From Aristolochia californica (lineage: Eukaryota > Streptophyta > Magnoliopsida > Piperales > Aristolochiaceae), in assembly GCA_029961685.1 (NCBI GenBank), contig JARWKL010000006.1, forward strand, positions 18,849,276-18,913,275: 64,000 nt of DNA, given 5' to 3'. The number at the start of each line of letters is the position of its first letter. Position 1 is the stretch's first letter. Below, one piece after another: positions 51,531-63,613 of this stretch. Under the pieces are notes generated by a model that made no database searches, was not told where the DNA came from, and saw nothing but the letters and a program-made list of their open reading frames with translations. The position numbers and the translations under genes are program-made.

Positions 51531-54500
51531 TCTGTTCGTATGATTACAAAACACAATATATAAAAAACTAAAAGAGTTTACAATCCTTAAAAATCACAGA
51601 TGCATTTTGGAATTATCCCTCTCAGCATTTGTGCATTTCCATTTTGGATGTACAATTTTTTTTCAAATACAAACTCGAGTTTTCTCTCTCCCATTTTTCT
51701 TGTAAATAAAAATATAAGGCAAATTGATCACAACAAAATGAAAATTTGACAGTTTAGTTATGCAAAAAATATAAAACTACAATAAATGTAAGTGAAAAAA
51801 ATTATTTCATGCACTTAAAATGAACGCCAACGTTTTGTTATCCATGTATGGGAAATTCCACTAGTACAACCCCTAATAGCTTGGTGGAATTTTAAAAGAA
51901 AGAGATTTCTAATTGATCCTAACATGTTTTAAATGTGGTGGATGTGCATGCCTGAAACATGTTGAAGATGCAAATGACCTAATGATCCAAAAATTTCGAG
52001 GAGTAGAAAAAATTAAATTCTCAAGTTAACGTGTGGTGTGATATTTACCAGAGCCAAACAACCCACTTTTTGTCTATTTTACAAAAACCGGACCGAACAA
52101 TCATAGATCGTCATAAATTTTTTGATCGATTAATGATGTGTAATGGCTATAATTTTTGTAACAAATGACTAATGGTTTGGGAGTCAACACTCAGTTTAAA
52201 ATGCCTTGCCTCCCCTCCTCTGATGATTTCAAAACCCATTCTATAAAAAAATAAAAGAGTTTACAGCCCATTAAAATCATAGATACGTTTTGGAATTATC
52301 TATCTCAGCATTTGTGCATTTCCATTTTGTATGTTGAATTTTTTTTTCAAATCCAAACTTTAGTTTTCACAATCCAATTTTTCTCAAGAACAAAAAGATT
52401 AATGAAATAGGTCACAAAAAGATGAAAATTTTAGAGTTTATGTATGGAAAAAATTGAAAGCTATAATAAATGTAAGTGAAGAAAATTATTTCACGCACTA
52501 AAAATGAACACCAAAGTTTCTTTATCGATGATTGGGAAATTCCACTAGTACAACCCCTAGTAACTTGGTGGAACTTTATAAGAAAGGTATTTCTAATTGA
52601 TCCTAACATGTTTTGAATGTGGTGGATATGCATGCCTGAAACATGTTGAAGCTGCAAATGATCTAATGATCCAAAAATTTCAAGGAGTAGAAAAAAAATA
52701 ATTCTCAAGTTATCGTGCGGTGGGCGATTTATCAGTTCCAAGCAACCACTTTTTTCCTATTTTACGAAAGGCGGACCTAACAATCATAGATCATCGTAAA
52801 TGTTTTTATTGTTTAAAAATGTGTAAAGGCTATAATTTTTGTTAGAAATGACTTACGGGTTGGGAGTCAACACTCAATTAAAAATGCCTTGCCCCCTCTT
52901 CCGATGATTGTAAAACCCAATATATAAAAAAAACTAAAAGAGTTTACAACCCTTAAAAATCACAGACACTTTTTGGAATTTTATCTCTTAGCATTTGTGC
53001 ATTTCCATTTTGGATGTTCAATTTATTTTCAAATCCTAAAATGAGTTTTCACTCTCCTATTTTTCTTGTAAACAAAAAGATAAGGAAAATAGATCACAAA
53101 AAAATGAAAATTTTAGAGTTTATGTATGCAAAAAATTGAAAACTAAAATAAATGTAAGTGAATAAAATTATTTCACGCACTAAAAATGAACAACAAAGTT
53201 TTGTTATCCATGTTTGGGAAATTCCACTAGTAAAACCCCTAATAGCAATGTGAAATTTTATAAGAAATAGATTTCTAATTGATCCTAACATGTTTTAAAT
53301 GTGGTGGATATGCGTGCCTCAAACATGTTAAAGATGCAAATGACCTAATGATCCAGAAATTTCAAGGACTAGAGAAAATTAAATTATGAAGTTAACGTAT
53401 GGTGGGATATTTACTAAAGCCAAACAACCCAATTTTTGCCTATTTTACAAAAAGCAGAGCTAACAATCATTGATCATTGTAAATGTTTTGATCGATTAAC
53501 GATATGTAACAGCTATAATTTTTTTTAGAAATGAATTATGGTTTGTGAGTCAACAGTCAGTTAAAAATGTCTCTCCGTGCCCCCCCACCCCTTCCCTCTT
53601 CCCAGTATTGATATATAAAAAACTAAAAGAGTTTTAAATCCTTAAAAATCACAGATACTTTTTGGAATTATCTCTTTCAGCATTTGTGTTTTTCCATTTT
53701 GGATGTTCAATTTTTTTTCAAATCCAAACTTTGAGTTTTCAGTCTCCCATTTATCTTATAAACAAAAAGATCAGGCAAATAGATCACAACAAAATTAAAA
53801 ATTTTAGAGTTTATCTATGCAAAAAATTGAAAAATATTATAAATGCAAGAGAAGAAAATTATTTCACACACTAAAAATGAACATCAAAGTTTTGTTATCC
53901 ATGTTTGGGAAATTCCACTTGTACAACCCCTAATAGCATTGTGGAATTTTATAAGAAATAGATTTCAAATTGATCCTAACATATTTTAAATGTGGTGGAT
54001 AACCAAGCCGGAAGCATGTTGCTGATGCAAATGACCTAATGATCCAAAAGTTCCGAGTAGAAAAAAATTAAATTCTCAAGTTAGCGTGCGGTTGGATATT
54101 TACCAGAGCCAAACAACCGACATTTTGCCTATTTTACAAAAAGCAGACATAACAATCAAAGATCATCGTAATTGTTTTGATCGATTAATCATGTGTAATG
54201 GCTATAATGTTTGTTAGAAATGACTTACGGTTTGGGAGTCAACACTCCATTAAAAATGCCTCCCCCCTCTTCTGAGGAATGAAAAACCGAATATTTAAAA
54301 AACTAAAAGAGTTTACAACCCTTCAAAATCATACATACTTTTTGGAATTATCTCTCTCAGAATTTCTGCCATTTTGGATCTTCAATTTTTTTCATATCCA
54401 AACTTGAGTTTTCCCTCTCATATTTTTCTTGCAAATAAAAAGATAAGGCAAATAGATCACAACAAAAATAAATTTTTAGAGTTTATGTATGCAAAAAATT

Positions 54501-54894
54501 GAAAACTAAAATAAATTTAAGTGAATAAAATTATTTCATGCACTAAAAATGAACACCAAATTTTTGTTATCCATGTTTGGGAAATTCCCCTAGTATAACC
54601 CCTAATAGCTTGGTGGAATTTAATTAGAAAGAGATATCTAATTATATGTGGTAGATATACCTGCCTAAAACATGTTGAAGATGCAAATGACCTAATGATT
54701 AAACTCTCAAGTTAACGTGCGGTGGGATATTTACCTGAGCCAAACAACCCACTTTTTGCCTATTTTACAAAAAGTGGACCTAACAGTCATAGATCAACGA
54801 AAATGTTTTGATTGATTAATGATGTGTAACGGCTATAATTTTTGTTCAAAATGACATATGGTTTGGGAGTCAACACTCAGTAAAAAATGTCTCA

Positions 54895-54912
54895 CCCCCC
54901 CCCCCCCCCCCC
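54895..54912 (+). repeat. Poly-C tract, 18 C
   Basis: Follows ATGTCTCA and precedes the unit at 54920. Confidence 0.94.
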
Positions 54913-55545
54913 TACTTCCAATGATTGCAAAACCCAATATATAAAAACCTAAAAGTGTTTAATATCCTTAAAAATCATAGATACTTTTCGGAATTATCTC
55001 TCTCAGTATTTGTGCATTTCCTTCTTGGATGTTCAATTGTTTTTCAAATCCAAACTTGAGTTTTCACTCACCCATTATTCTCGTAAACAAATAGATAAGG
55101 CAAATAGATCACAACAAAAAGAAAATTTTTGAGTTTATGTATGCAAAAAATAGAAAACTATTATAAATGTAAGTGAAGAAAATTATTTCATGCACTAAAA
55201 ATGAACACCAAAGTATTATTATCCATGTTTGGGAAATTCCACTTGTACAACCCCTAATAGCTTTGCAGAATTTTATAAAAAAGAGATTTCTAATTGATCC
55301 TAACATATTTTAAATGTGGTGGATAAGCATGCCGAAAACATTTGGATGATCCAAAAATTTCAAGGAGTAGAAAAAATTAAATTCTCAAGTTAACGTGCGG
55401 AGGGATATTTACCAGAGCCAAACAATCAACTTTTTGCCTATTTTACAAAAAGTGGACCTAACATTCAAAGTTCATCGTAACGGCTATAATTTTTGTTAGA
55501 AAGGACTTATGGTTTGGGAGTCAACACTCAGTTATCAATATCTCA

Positions 55546-55564
55546 CCCCCCCTCCCCCCCCCCC
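55546..55564 (+). repeat. C-tract, 7 C + T + 11 C
   Basis: Interrupted tract followed by GCCCGC, before the unit at 55577. Confidence 0.92.
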
Positions 55565-56928
55565 GCCCGCTCTTTCGATGATTGTAAAACCCAATATGTA
55601 AAAAACTAAAATAGTTCAAAATCCTTAAAAATAACAAATACTTTTTGGAATTATCTTTCTCAGTATTTTTGCATTTCAATTTTGGATGTTCAATTTTTTT
55701 TTCAAATCCAAACTTGAGTTTTCACTCTCCCTTTTTTTCTAAAATAAAAAGATAAGGCGTATAGATCACAACAAAATGAAAATTTTAGAGTTTATGTTTG
55801 CAAAAAGTTGAAAACTATATAAATGTAAGTAAAGAAAATTATTTCACGCACTAAAAATGACCACCAAAGTTTCGTTATCCATGTTTGGGAAATTCCATTA
55901 GTACATCCCCTAATAGCATGGTGGAATTTTATAAGAAAGAGATTCTAATTGATGCAAACATGTTTAAAATGTGGTGGATATGCATGCCAGAAACATGTTG
56001 ATGATGAAAATGACCTAATGATCCAAAAACCTCATGGAGTAGAAAAAATTAAATTCTCAAGTTAACGTGTGGTGGGATTTTACCTGAGCCAAACAACCCA
56101 CTTTTTGCCTATTTTACAAAAATCGGACCTAAAAATCATAGATCAACGTAAATGTTTTGATCGATTACTAATGTGTAACAGCTACAATTTTTTTTAGAAA
56201 TGACTTATGGTTTGGGATTCAACACTCAGTTAAAAATGTCTCACCCCCCCACTTCCGATGAAAGCAAAACCCAATATATAAAAAACTAAAAGAGTTTAAA
56301 ATCCTTAAAAATCACATATACTTTTTGGAATTATCTCTCTCAGCATTTTTGCATTTCCATTTTGGATGTTCAATTTTTTTCAAATCCAAACTTGAGTTTT
56401 CACTATCCTATTTTTCTCGTAAACAAAAAGATAAGGCACATAGATCACAAGAGAATGAAAATTTTAGAGTTTATGTAACCTTAAAAATTGAAAACTATAA
56501 TAAATGTAAGTGAATAAAATTATTTCATGCACTAAAAAGGAACACCAAAGTTTTGTTATCCATGTTAGGGAAATTCCATTAGTACAACCCCTAATAGCAT
56601 GGTGGAATTTCATAAGAAAGAGATTTCAAATTGATCCTATCATGTTTTAAATGTGATGGATAAGCATGCCGGAAATATGTTGATGATGCAAAAGACCTAA
56701 TGATCCAAAACTTTCAAGGAGTACAAAAAATTAAATTCTGAAGTTAACAAGCAGAGGGATATTTACCAAAGCCAAACAACCCACTTTTTGCCTATTTTAC
56801 AAAAAAGTGGACCTAACAATCAAAAATCGTTGTAAATGTTTTAATCGATTAATGATGTGTAACGGCTATAATTTTTGTTAGAAATGACTTACGGTTTGGG
56901 AGTCAACACTCAGTCAACAATGCCCCCC

Positions 56929-56930
<2 letters not shown>

Positions 56931-56965
<35 letters not shown>
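56931..56965 (+). repeat. Poly-C tract, 35 C, the longest pure run
   Basis: Preceded by GCCCCCCAA and followed by GGATTCCGACC, an 11-base spacer not seen elsewhere, before the CTCTTCCGATG of the unit at 56984. Confidence 0.93.
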
Positions 56966-56967
<2 letters not shown>

Positions 56968-59012
56968 ATTCCGACCCTCTTCCGATGATTGCCAAACCCA
57001 ATATATAAAAAACTAAAAGAGTTTACAACCCTTAAAAATCATAGATACTTTTTGGAATTATCTCTCTCAGCATTTGTGCATTTCCATTTTGGATGTTCAA
57101 TTTTTTCAAATCCAAACTTAAGTTTTCTCTTTCCTATTTTTCTTTTAAATAAAAAGATAAGGCAAATAGATCACAACAAAAGGAAAATTTTAGAGTTTAT
57201 GTATGCAAAACATTGAAAACTAAAATAAATGTAAGTGAATAAAATTATTTGACGCACTAAAAATGAACACCAAAGTTTTGTTATCCATGTTTGGGAAACT
57301 CCACAAGTACAACCCCATGTAGCTAGGAGGAATTTGATTAGAAAGAGATTTCTAATTGATCCTAACATGTTTTAAATGTGGTAGATATGCATGCCTGAAA
57401 CATGTTGAAGATGCAAATGACCTAATGATCCAAAAATTTCAAGCAGTAGAAAAAATTAAATTCTCAATTTAACGTACTGTGGGATATTTACCAGAGCCAA
57501 ACAACCAATTTTTGCCTATTTTACAAAAAGCGGACCTAACAATCATAGATCATCATAATTTTTTTGATCGATTCATGATGTGTAACGGCTATAAATTTTG
57601 TTAGAAATGACTTATGGTTAGGGAGTCAACACTCAGTTAAAAATGCCTTGTCCCGCTCTACAGATTATTCCAAAACCCAATATATAAAAAACTAAAAATT
57701 TTTACATTCCTAATAAATTATAGAAACTTTTTGGAATTATCACTCTCAGCATTTGTGCATTTCAATTTTGGATTGTCAATTTTTTTTTAAATCCAAACTT
57801 CCATTTTCACTCCCGTTTTTCTCGTAAACAAGAAGATAAGGCAAATAGATCACAACAAAATGAAAATTTTAGAGTTTATGTATGCAAAAAAAATTGAAAA
57901 CTATAATAAATGTAAGTGAAGAAAATTAATTTTTGCACAAAAAATGAACACAAAAGTTTGTTATCCATGTTTGGGAAATTCCACTAGTACAACCCCTAAT
58001 AGCTTGGTGGAATTTTATAAGAATGAAATTTCTAATTGTTCCTAACATGTTTTAAATGTGGTGGATATACATTCCTGAAACATGTTCAAGATGCAAATGA
58101 CCTAATGATCCAAAAATTTGGAGTAGAAAAAATTAATCTCTCAAGTTAACCTACGGTGGGATATTTACTAGAGCCTAACAAACCACTTTTTCCTTATTTT
58201 ACAAAAATTGGACCTAACAATCATAGATTATCGTAAATGTTTTGATCGATTATTGATGTGTAACGGCTATAATTTTCGTTAGAAATGACTTATTGTTTGG
58301 GAGTCAACACTCAATTTAAAATTCCTCGCCTCCCCTCTTCCGATGATTGAAAAACCCAATATATGAAAAACTAAAAGAGTTTACAAACCTTAAAAATCAC
58401 AGATACTTTTTGGAATTATCTCTCTCAGCATTTGTGCATTTCCATTTTGTATGTTCAATTTTTTTCAAATCCAAACTTCAGTTTTCGCTATCCTATTTTT
58501 CTCGTAAACAAAAAGATTAGGCAAATCGATCACAACAAAATGAAAATTTTAGAGTTTATGTTTGCAAAAATTTGAAATCTATAGTAAATGTAAGTGATGA
58601 AAATTATTTCACGGGCTAAAAATAAACACCAAAGTTTTGTTAACCTTGTTTGGGAAATTCCACTTGTACAACCCCTAGTAACTTGGTGGAACTTTATAAG
58701 AAAGATATTTCTAATTGATCCTAACATGTTTTAAATGTGGTGGATATGTTGCCTGAAACATGTTGAAGATGGAAATGACCTAATGATCCAAAACTTTCAA
58801 GGAGTAGAAAAAAATTAATTCTCAAGTTAACATGCGGTGGAATATTTACCAGAGCCAAACAACCCACTTCTTGCCTATTTTACAAAAAGTGGACCTAACA
58901 ATCATATATCATTCTAAATGTTTTTTTCGATTAATGATGTGTTATGGCTATAATTTTTTTTAGAAATGACTTACGGTTTGAGAGTCAACAATCAGTAAAC
59001 AAAGCCTCGCCA

Positions 59013-59034
59013 CCCCCCCCCCCCCCCCCCCCCC
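59013..59034 (+). repeat. Poly-C tract, 22 C
   Basis: Follows GCCTCGCCA and precedes the unit at 59041. The next unit boundary (59711-59724) also has an expanded tract. Confidence 0.94.
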
Positions 59035-59710
59035 TCTTCCGACGATTGTAAAACCCAATATAAAAAAAAAGATAAAATAGTTTACAACCCTTAAAAATCA
59101 CAGATACATTTTGGAATTTTCTCTCTCAGCATTTGTACATATCCATTTTTGATGTTCAATTTTTTTTCAAATCCAAACTTGAGTTTTCACTCTCCCATTT
59201 TTCTCTAAAACAAAAAAGATACGGCAAATAGATCACAAAAAATGAAAATTTTAGAGTTTATGTTTTCAAAATCATTGAAAACTAAAATAAATGTAAGAGA
59301 TTAAAATTATTTCAAGCTCTAAAAATGAACACCAATGTTTTGTTATCCTTGTTTGCGAAATTCCACTAGTAGAACCCCTAATCACATGGTGGAACTTTAT
59401 ATGAAAGAGTTTTCTAATTGATCCATATTTTAAATGTGGTGGATACGCATGCATGAAACATCTTGAACATGCAAATGACCCAATGATCCAAAAATTTCAA
59501 GGAGTAGAAAAACTTAAATTCTCAAGTTAACGTGCGGTGGGAAATTTACCTGAGTAAAACAACCCACTTTTTGCCTATTTTACAAAAAACTGGACCTACC
59601 AATCATAGATCATTGTAAATGTTTTGATCGATTAATGACTTGTAACGGCTAAATTTTTTGTTAGAAATGACTTGTGGTTAGGGAGTCAACACTCAGTTAA
59701 AAATGCCTCA

Positions 59711-59724
59711 CCCCCCCCCCCCCC
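59711..59724 (+). repeat. Poly-C tract, 14 C
   Basis: Follows AATGCCTCA and precedes the unit at 59729. Confidence 0.94.
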
Positions 59725-61095
59725 TTTCAATGATTGCAAAACCCAATATATAAAAAACTAAAAGATTTTACAATCCTTAAAAATCACAGATACTTTTTGG
59801 TATTATCTCTCTCAGCATTTGTACATTTCCATTTTGGATGTTCAATTTTTTTTCAAATCCAAACTTGTGTTTTTACTCTCGCAATTTTCTCGTAAACAAA
59901 AAGATAAGGCAAATAGATCACAACAAAATGAAAATTTTAGAGTTTATGTATGCAAAAAATTGAAAACTGTAATGAATTTAAGTGAAGAAAATTATTTCAT
60001 AGACTAAAAATGAACATCAAAGTTTTGATATCCATGTTTGGGAAATTCGATTAGTACAACCCCTAATTGCTTGGTGGAATTTTATAAGAAAGATATTTCT
60101 AATTGAATCCTAACATGTTTTTAATGTGGTGGATATGCATGCCTGAAATAAGTTGAAGATGCAAATGACCCAATGATCCAAAAATTTTAAGGAGTAGAAA
60201 AAATTAAATTACCAAGTCTACGTATGGTGGGATATTTACCAGAGCCAAATAATCCACTTTTTGCCTATTTTAAAAAAAGCAGACCTAACAATCATAGATC
60301 ATCGTAAATATTTTCATCAATTAATGATGTGTAATGGCTATAACTTTTGTTAGAAACGACTTATGGTTTGGGAGTTAACACTCCGTTAAAAAAGCCTCAG
60401 TCCCCATCTTCCGACGATTGCAAAACCCAATGTATAAAATACTAAAAGCGTTTACAATCCTTAAAAATCACAGATACTTTATGGTATTATCTCTCTCAGT
60501 ATTTGAGCATTTCCATTTTGGATGTTCAATTTTGTTTCAAATCCAAACTTGAGTTTTCACTCTCCCATTTTTCACATAAACAAAAGATAATGTAAAAAGA
60601 TCACAACAAAATGAAAATTTTAGAGTTTATGTATGCAAAAAATTGACAACTAAAATGAATGTAAGAAAAGAAAATTATTTCACACACTAAAATTCAACAC
60701 CAAAGTTTTGTTATCCATGTTTGGGAAATTCCACTAGTACAACCCCTAATAGCTTGGTGGAATTTTATAAGAAAGAGATTTCTAATTGAATCCTAATATG
60801 TTTTAAATGTGGTGGATATGCATGCCTGAAACATGTTGAAGATGCAAATGACCTAATGATCCAAAATTTTGAAGGAGTAGACAAAATTAAACTCTCAAGT
60901 TAACGTGCGGTGGGATATTTACCTGAGCCAAACAACCCTCTTTTTGCCTATTTTAAAAAAATAGGACCTAACAATTAATAGATCATCATAAATGTTTTGA
61001 TCAATTCATGATGTGTAATGGCTATAATTTTTGTTAGAAATGACTTAAGGTTAGGGAGTCAACACTCAGTTAAAAATGCCTTGCCCCCCTCTTCC

Positions 61096-61661
61096 GATGA
61101 TTGAAAAATTCAATATATAAAAAACAAAAAGAGTTTAAAATCCTTAAAAATCACATATACTTTTTGGAATTATCTCTCTCAGCATTTGTACATTTCCATT
61201 TTGGATGTTCAATTTTTTTCAAATCCAAACTTGAGTTTGCACTCTCCAATTTTTCTCGTAAACAAAAAGATAAGGTAAATAGATCACAACAAAATGAAAA
61301 TTTTAGAGTTTATGTATGCAAAAAAATAAAAATTATAATAAATGTAAATGAAGAAAATTATATCACGCAGTAAAAATGAACACCAATGTTTTGTTATCCA
61401 TGTTTGGGAAATTCCACTAGTACAACCCCAAATAGGTTGGTGGAATTTTATAAGTAAGAGATTTCAAATTCAATCCTAACATGTTTTAAATGCGTTGAAT
61501 ATGCATGCCTGAGCCAAATAACCCAATTTTTGCCTTTTTTACAAAAAGTGGACCTTCTAACCATACAACATCGTAAATGTTTAGATCGATTAATGACGTG
61601 TAATGGCAATAAATGTTTTTAGAAATGACTTATGGTTTGGGAGTCAACACTCAGCTCTTCC
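61096..61661 (+). repeat. Beta unit 1, truncated monomer, 566 bp
   Basis: The junction CATGCCTGAGCC at about 61506-61515 fuses GCATGCCTGAAAC to the later TTACCTGAGCC site across the shared CCTGA. A second junction at about 61652-61657 removes the whole C-tract region. It is nearly identical to 62364-62930 and both carry the same two deletions, so the deletions preceded the duplication. Confidence 0.9.
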
Positions 61662-62335
61662 GATGATTGCAAAACCCAATATATAAAAAACTAAAAGAGT
61701 TTAAAATCCTTAAAAATCATAGATACTTTTTGGAATTATCTCTCTCAGTATTTGAGCATTTCCATTTTGGATGTTCATTTTTTTTTCAAATCCAAACTTG
61801 AGTTTTCACTCTCCCATTTTTCACATAAACAAAAGATAATGTAAAAAGATCACAACAAAATGAAAATTTTAGAGTTTATGTTTGCAAAAAAATTGACAAC
61901 TAAAATGAATGTAAGAAAAGAAAATTATTTCACACACTAAAATTCAACACCAAAGTTTTGTTATCCATGTTTGGAAAATTCCTCTAGTACAACCCCAAAT
62001 AGCTTGGTGGAATTTTATAAGAAAGAGATTTCTAATTGATTCCTAACATGTTTTAAATGTGGTGGATATGCATGCCTGAAACATGTTGAGGTGCAAATGA
62101 CCTAATGATCCAAAATTTTGAAGGAGTAGACAAAATTAAACTCTCAAGTTAACGTGCGGTGGGATATTTACTGAGCCAAACAACCCTCTTTTTGCCTATT
62201 TTACAAAAATCGGACCTAACAATTAATAAATCATCATAAATGTTTTGATCAATTCATGAAGTGTAATGGCTATAATTTTTGTTAGAAATGACTTATGGTT
62301 AGGGAGTCAACACTCAGTTAAAAATGCCTCGCCCA

Positions 62336-62357
62336 CCCCCCCCCCCCCCCCCCCCCC
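62336..62357 (+). repeat. Poly-C tract, 22 C (before beta unit 2)
   Basis: The otherwise near-identical beta unit 1 has GCCCCCCT at this position (61083-61090). The expansion therefore arose after the alpha-beta dimer was duplicated, or contracted in the other copy. Confidence 0.94.
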
Positions 62358-62363
62358 TCTTCC

Positions 62364-62930
62364 GATGATTGAAAAATCCAATATATAAAAAACAAAAAGA
62401 GTTTACAATCCTTAAAAATCACATATACTTTTTGGAATTATCTCTCTCAGCATTTGTACATTTCCATTTTGGATGTTCAATTTTTTTCAAATTCAAAACT
62501 GAGTTTTCACTCTACAATTTTTCTCGTAAACAAAAAGATAAGGTAAATAGATCACAACAAAATGAAAATTTTAGAGTTTATGTATGCAAAAAAATGAAAA
62601 TTATAATAAATGTAAATGAAGAAAATTATATCACGCAGTAAAAATGAACACCTAATGTTTTGTTATCCATGTTAGGGAAATTCCACTAGTACAACCCCAA
62701 ATAGGTTGGTGGAAATTTATAAGTAAGAGATTTCAAATTCAATCCTAACATGTTTTAAATGTGTAAGATATGCATGCCTGAGCCAAATAACCCAATTTTT
62801 GCCTATTTTACAAAAAGTGGACCTTCTAATCATACAACATCGTAAATGTTTAGATCGATTAATGACGTGTAATGGCAATAATTTTTTTTAGAAATGACTT
62901 ATGGTTTGGGAGTCAACACTCAACTCTTCC
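62364..62930 (+). repeat. Beta unit 2, truncated monomer, 567 bp
   Basis: This copy of the beta unit has the same two deletion junctions, at about 62777-62781 and about 62922. It differs from beta unit 1 by scattered substitutions and by having a 22-C tract in front of it where beta unit 1 has only six C. Confidence 0.9.
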
Positions 62931-63613
62931 GATGATTGCAAAACCCAATATATAAAAAACTAAAAGAGTTTAAAATCCTTAAAAATCACAGATACTTTTT
63001 GGAATTATCTCTCTCAGTATTTGTGCATTTCCATTTTGGATGTTCAATTTTTTTTCAAATCCAAACTTGAGTTTTCACTCTCCCATTTTTCACATAAACA
63101 AAAGATAATGTAAAAAGATCACAACAAAATGAAAATTTTAGAGTTTATGTATGCAAAAAATTGACAACTAAAATGAATGTAAGAAAAGAAAATTATTTCA
63201 CACACTATAATTCAACACCAAAGTTTTGTTATCCATGTTTGGGAAATTCCACTAGTACAACCCCTAATAGCTTGGTTTAATTTTATAAGAAAGAGATTTC
63301 TAATTGAATCCTAACATGTTTTAAATGTGGTGGATATGCATGCCTGAAACATGTTGAGGAAGCAAATGACCTAATGATCAAAAATATTTCAAGGAGTAAA
63401 CAAAATTAACTTCTCAATTTAACGTGCGGTGGGATATTTACCAGAGCCAAACAACCCACTTTTTGCCTATTTTACAAAAAGCGGTCCTTACAATCATAGA
63501 TCATCATAAATGTTTTGATCAATTAATGATGTCTAACAGCTATAATTTTTGTTAGAAACGACTTAAGGTTTGGGAGTCAACCCTCAGTTAAAATTTCCTC
63601 GCCCCCCTCTTCT

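Larger units (their letters stand above)
50196..60412 (+). repeat. Monomer block 50.2-60.4 kb
   Basis: Anchors are at 50196, 50875, 51539, 52222, 52903, 53604, 54274, 54920, 55577, 56257, 56984, 57663, 58342, 59041 and 59729. The spacing is regular, but C-tracts are frequent (eight units). Small deletions occur at about 51030 (TTTTCACTCTC joined to ACAACAAAAT), 54640, 54700, 55350 and 55478 (CATCGTAA joined to CGGCTAT). Unit 53604 has a degraded anchor (CCCAGTATTG). I could not assign these units to the numbered HOR types with confidence, and nothing other than satellite is present. Confidence 0.9.
60413..63613 (+). repeat. Two-unit HOR, alpha-beta-alpha-beta-alpha, 1249 and 1269 bp periods
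   Basis: Full-length alpha units are anchored at 60413, 61662 and 62931. They share TTCACATAAACAAAAGATAA, AATTGACAACTAAAATGAA and CACTATAATTCAACACC or its CACTAAAATTCAACACC form. Beta units are anchored at 61096 and 62364 and are both shortened to about 566 bp by the same two deletions: GCATGCCTGA joined to GCC (about 135 bp lost) and ACTCA joined to CTCTTCCG (about 27 bp lost). The two periods differ by exactly 20 bp, the same as the difference in C-tract length before the two beta anchors. The pattern stops at 63614, where a non-beta unit follows. Confidence 0.9.
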
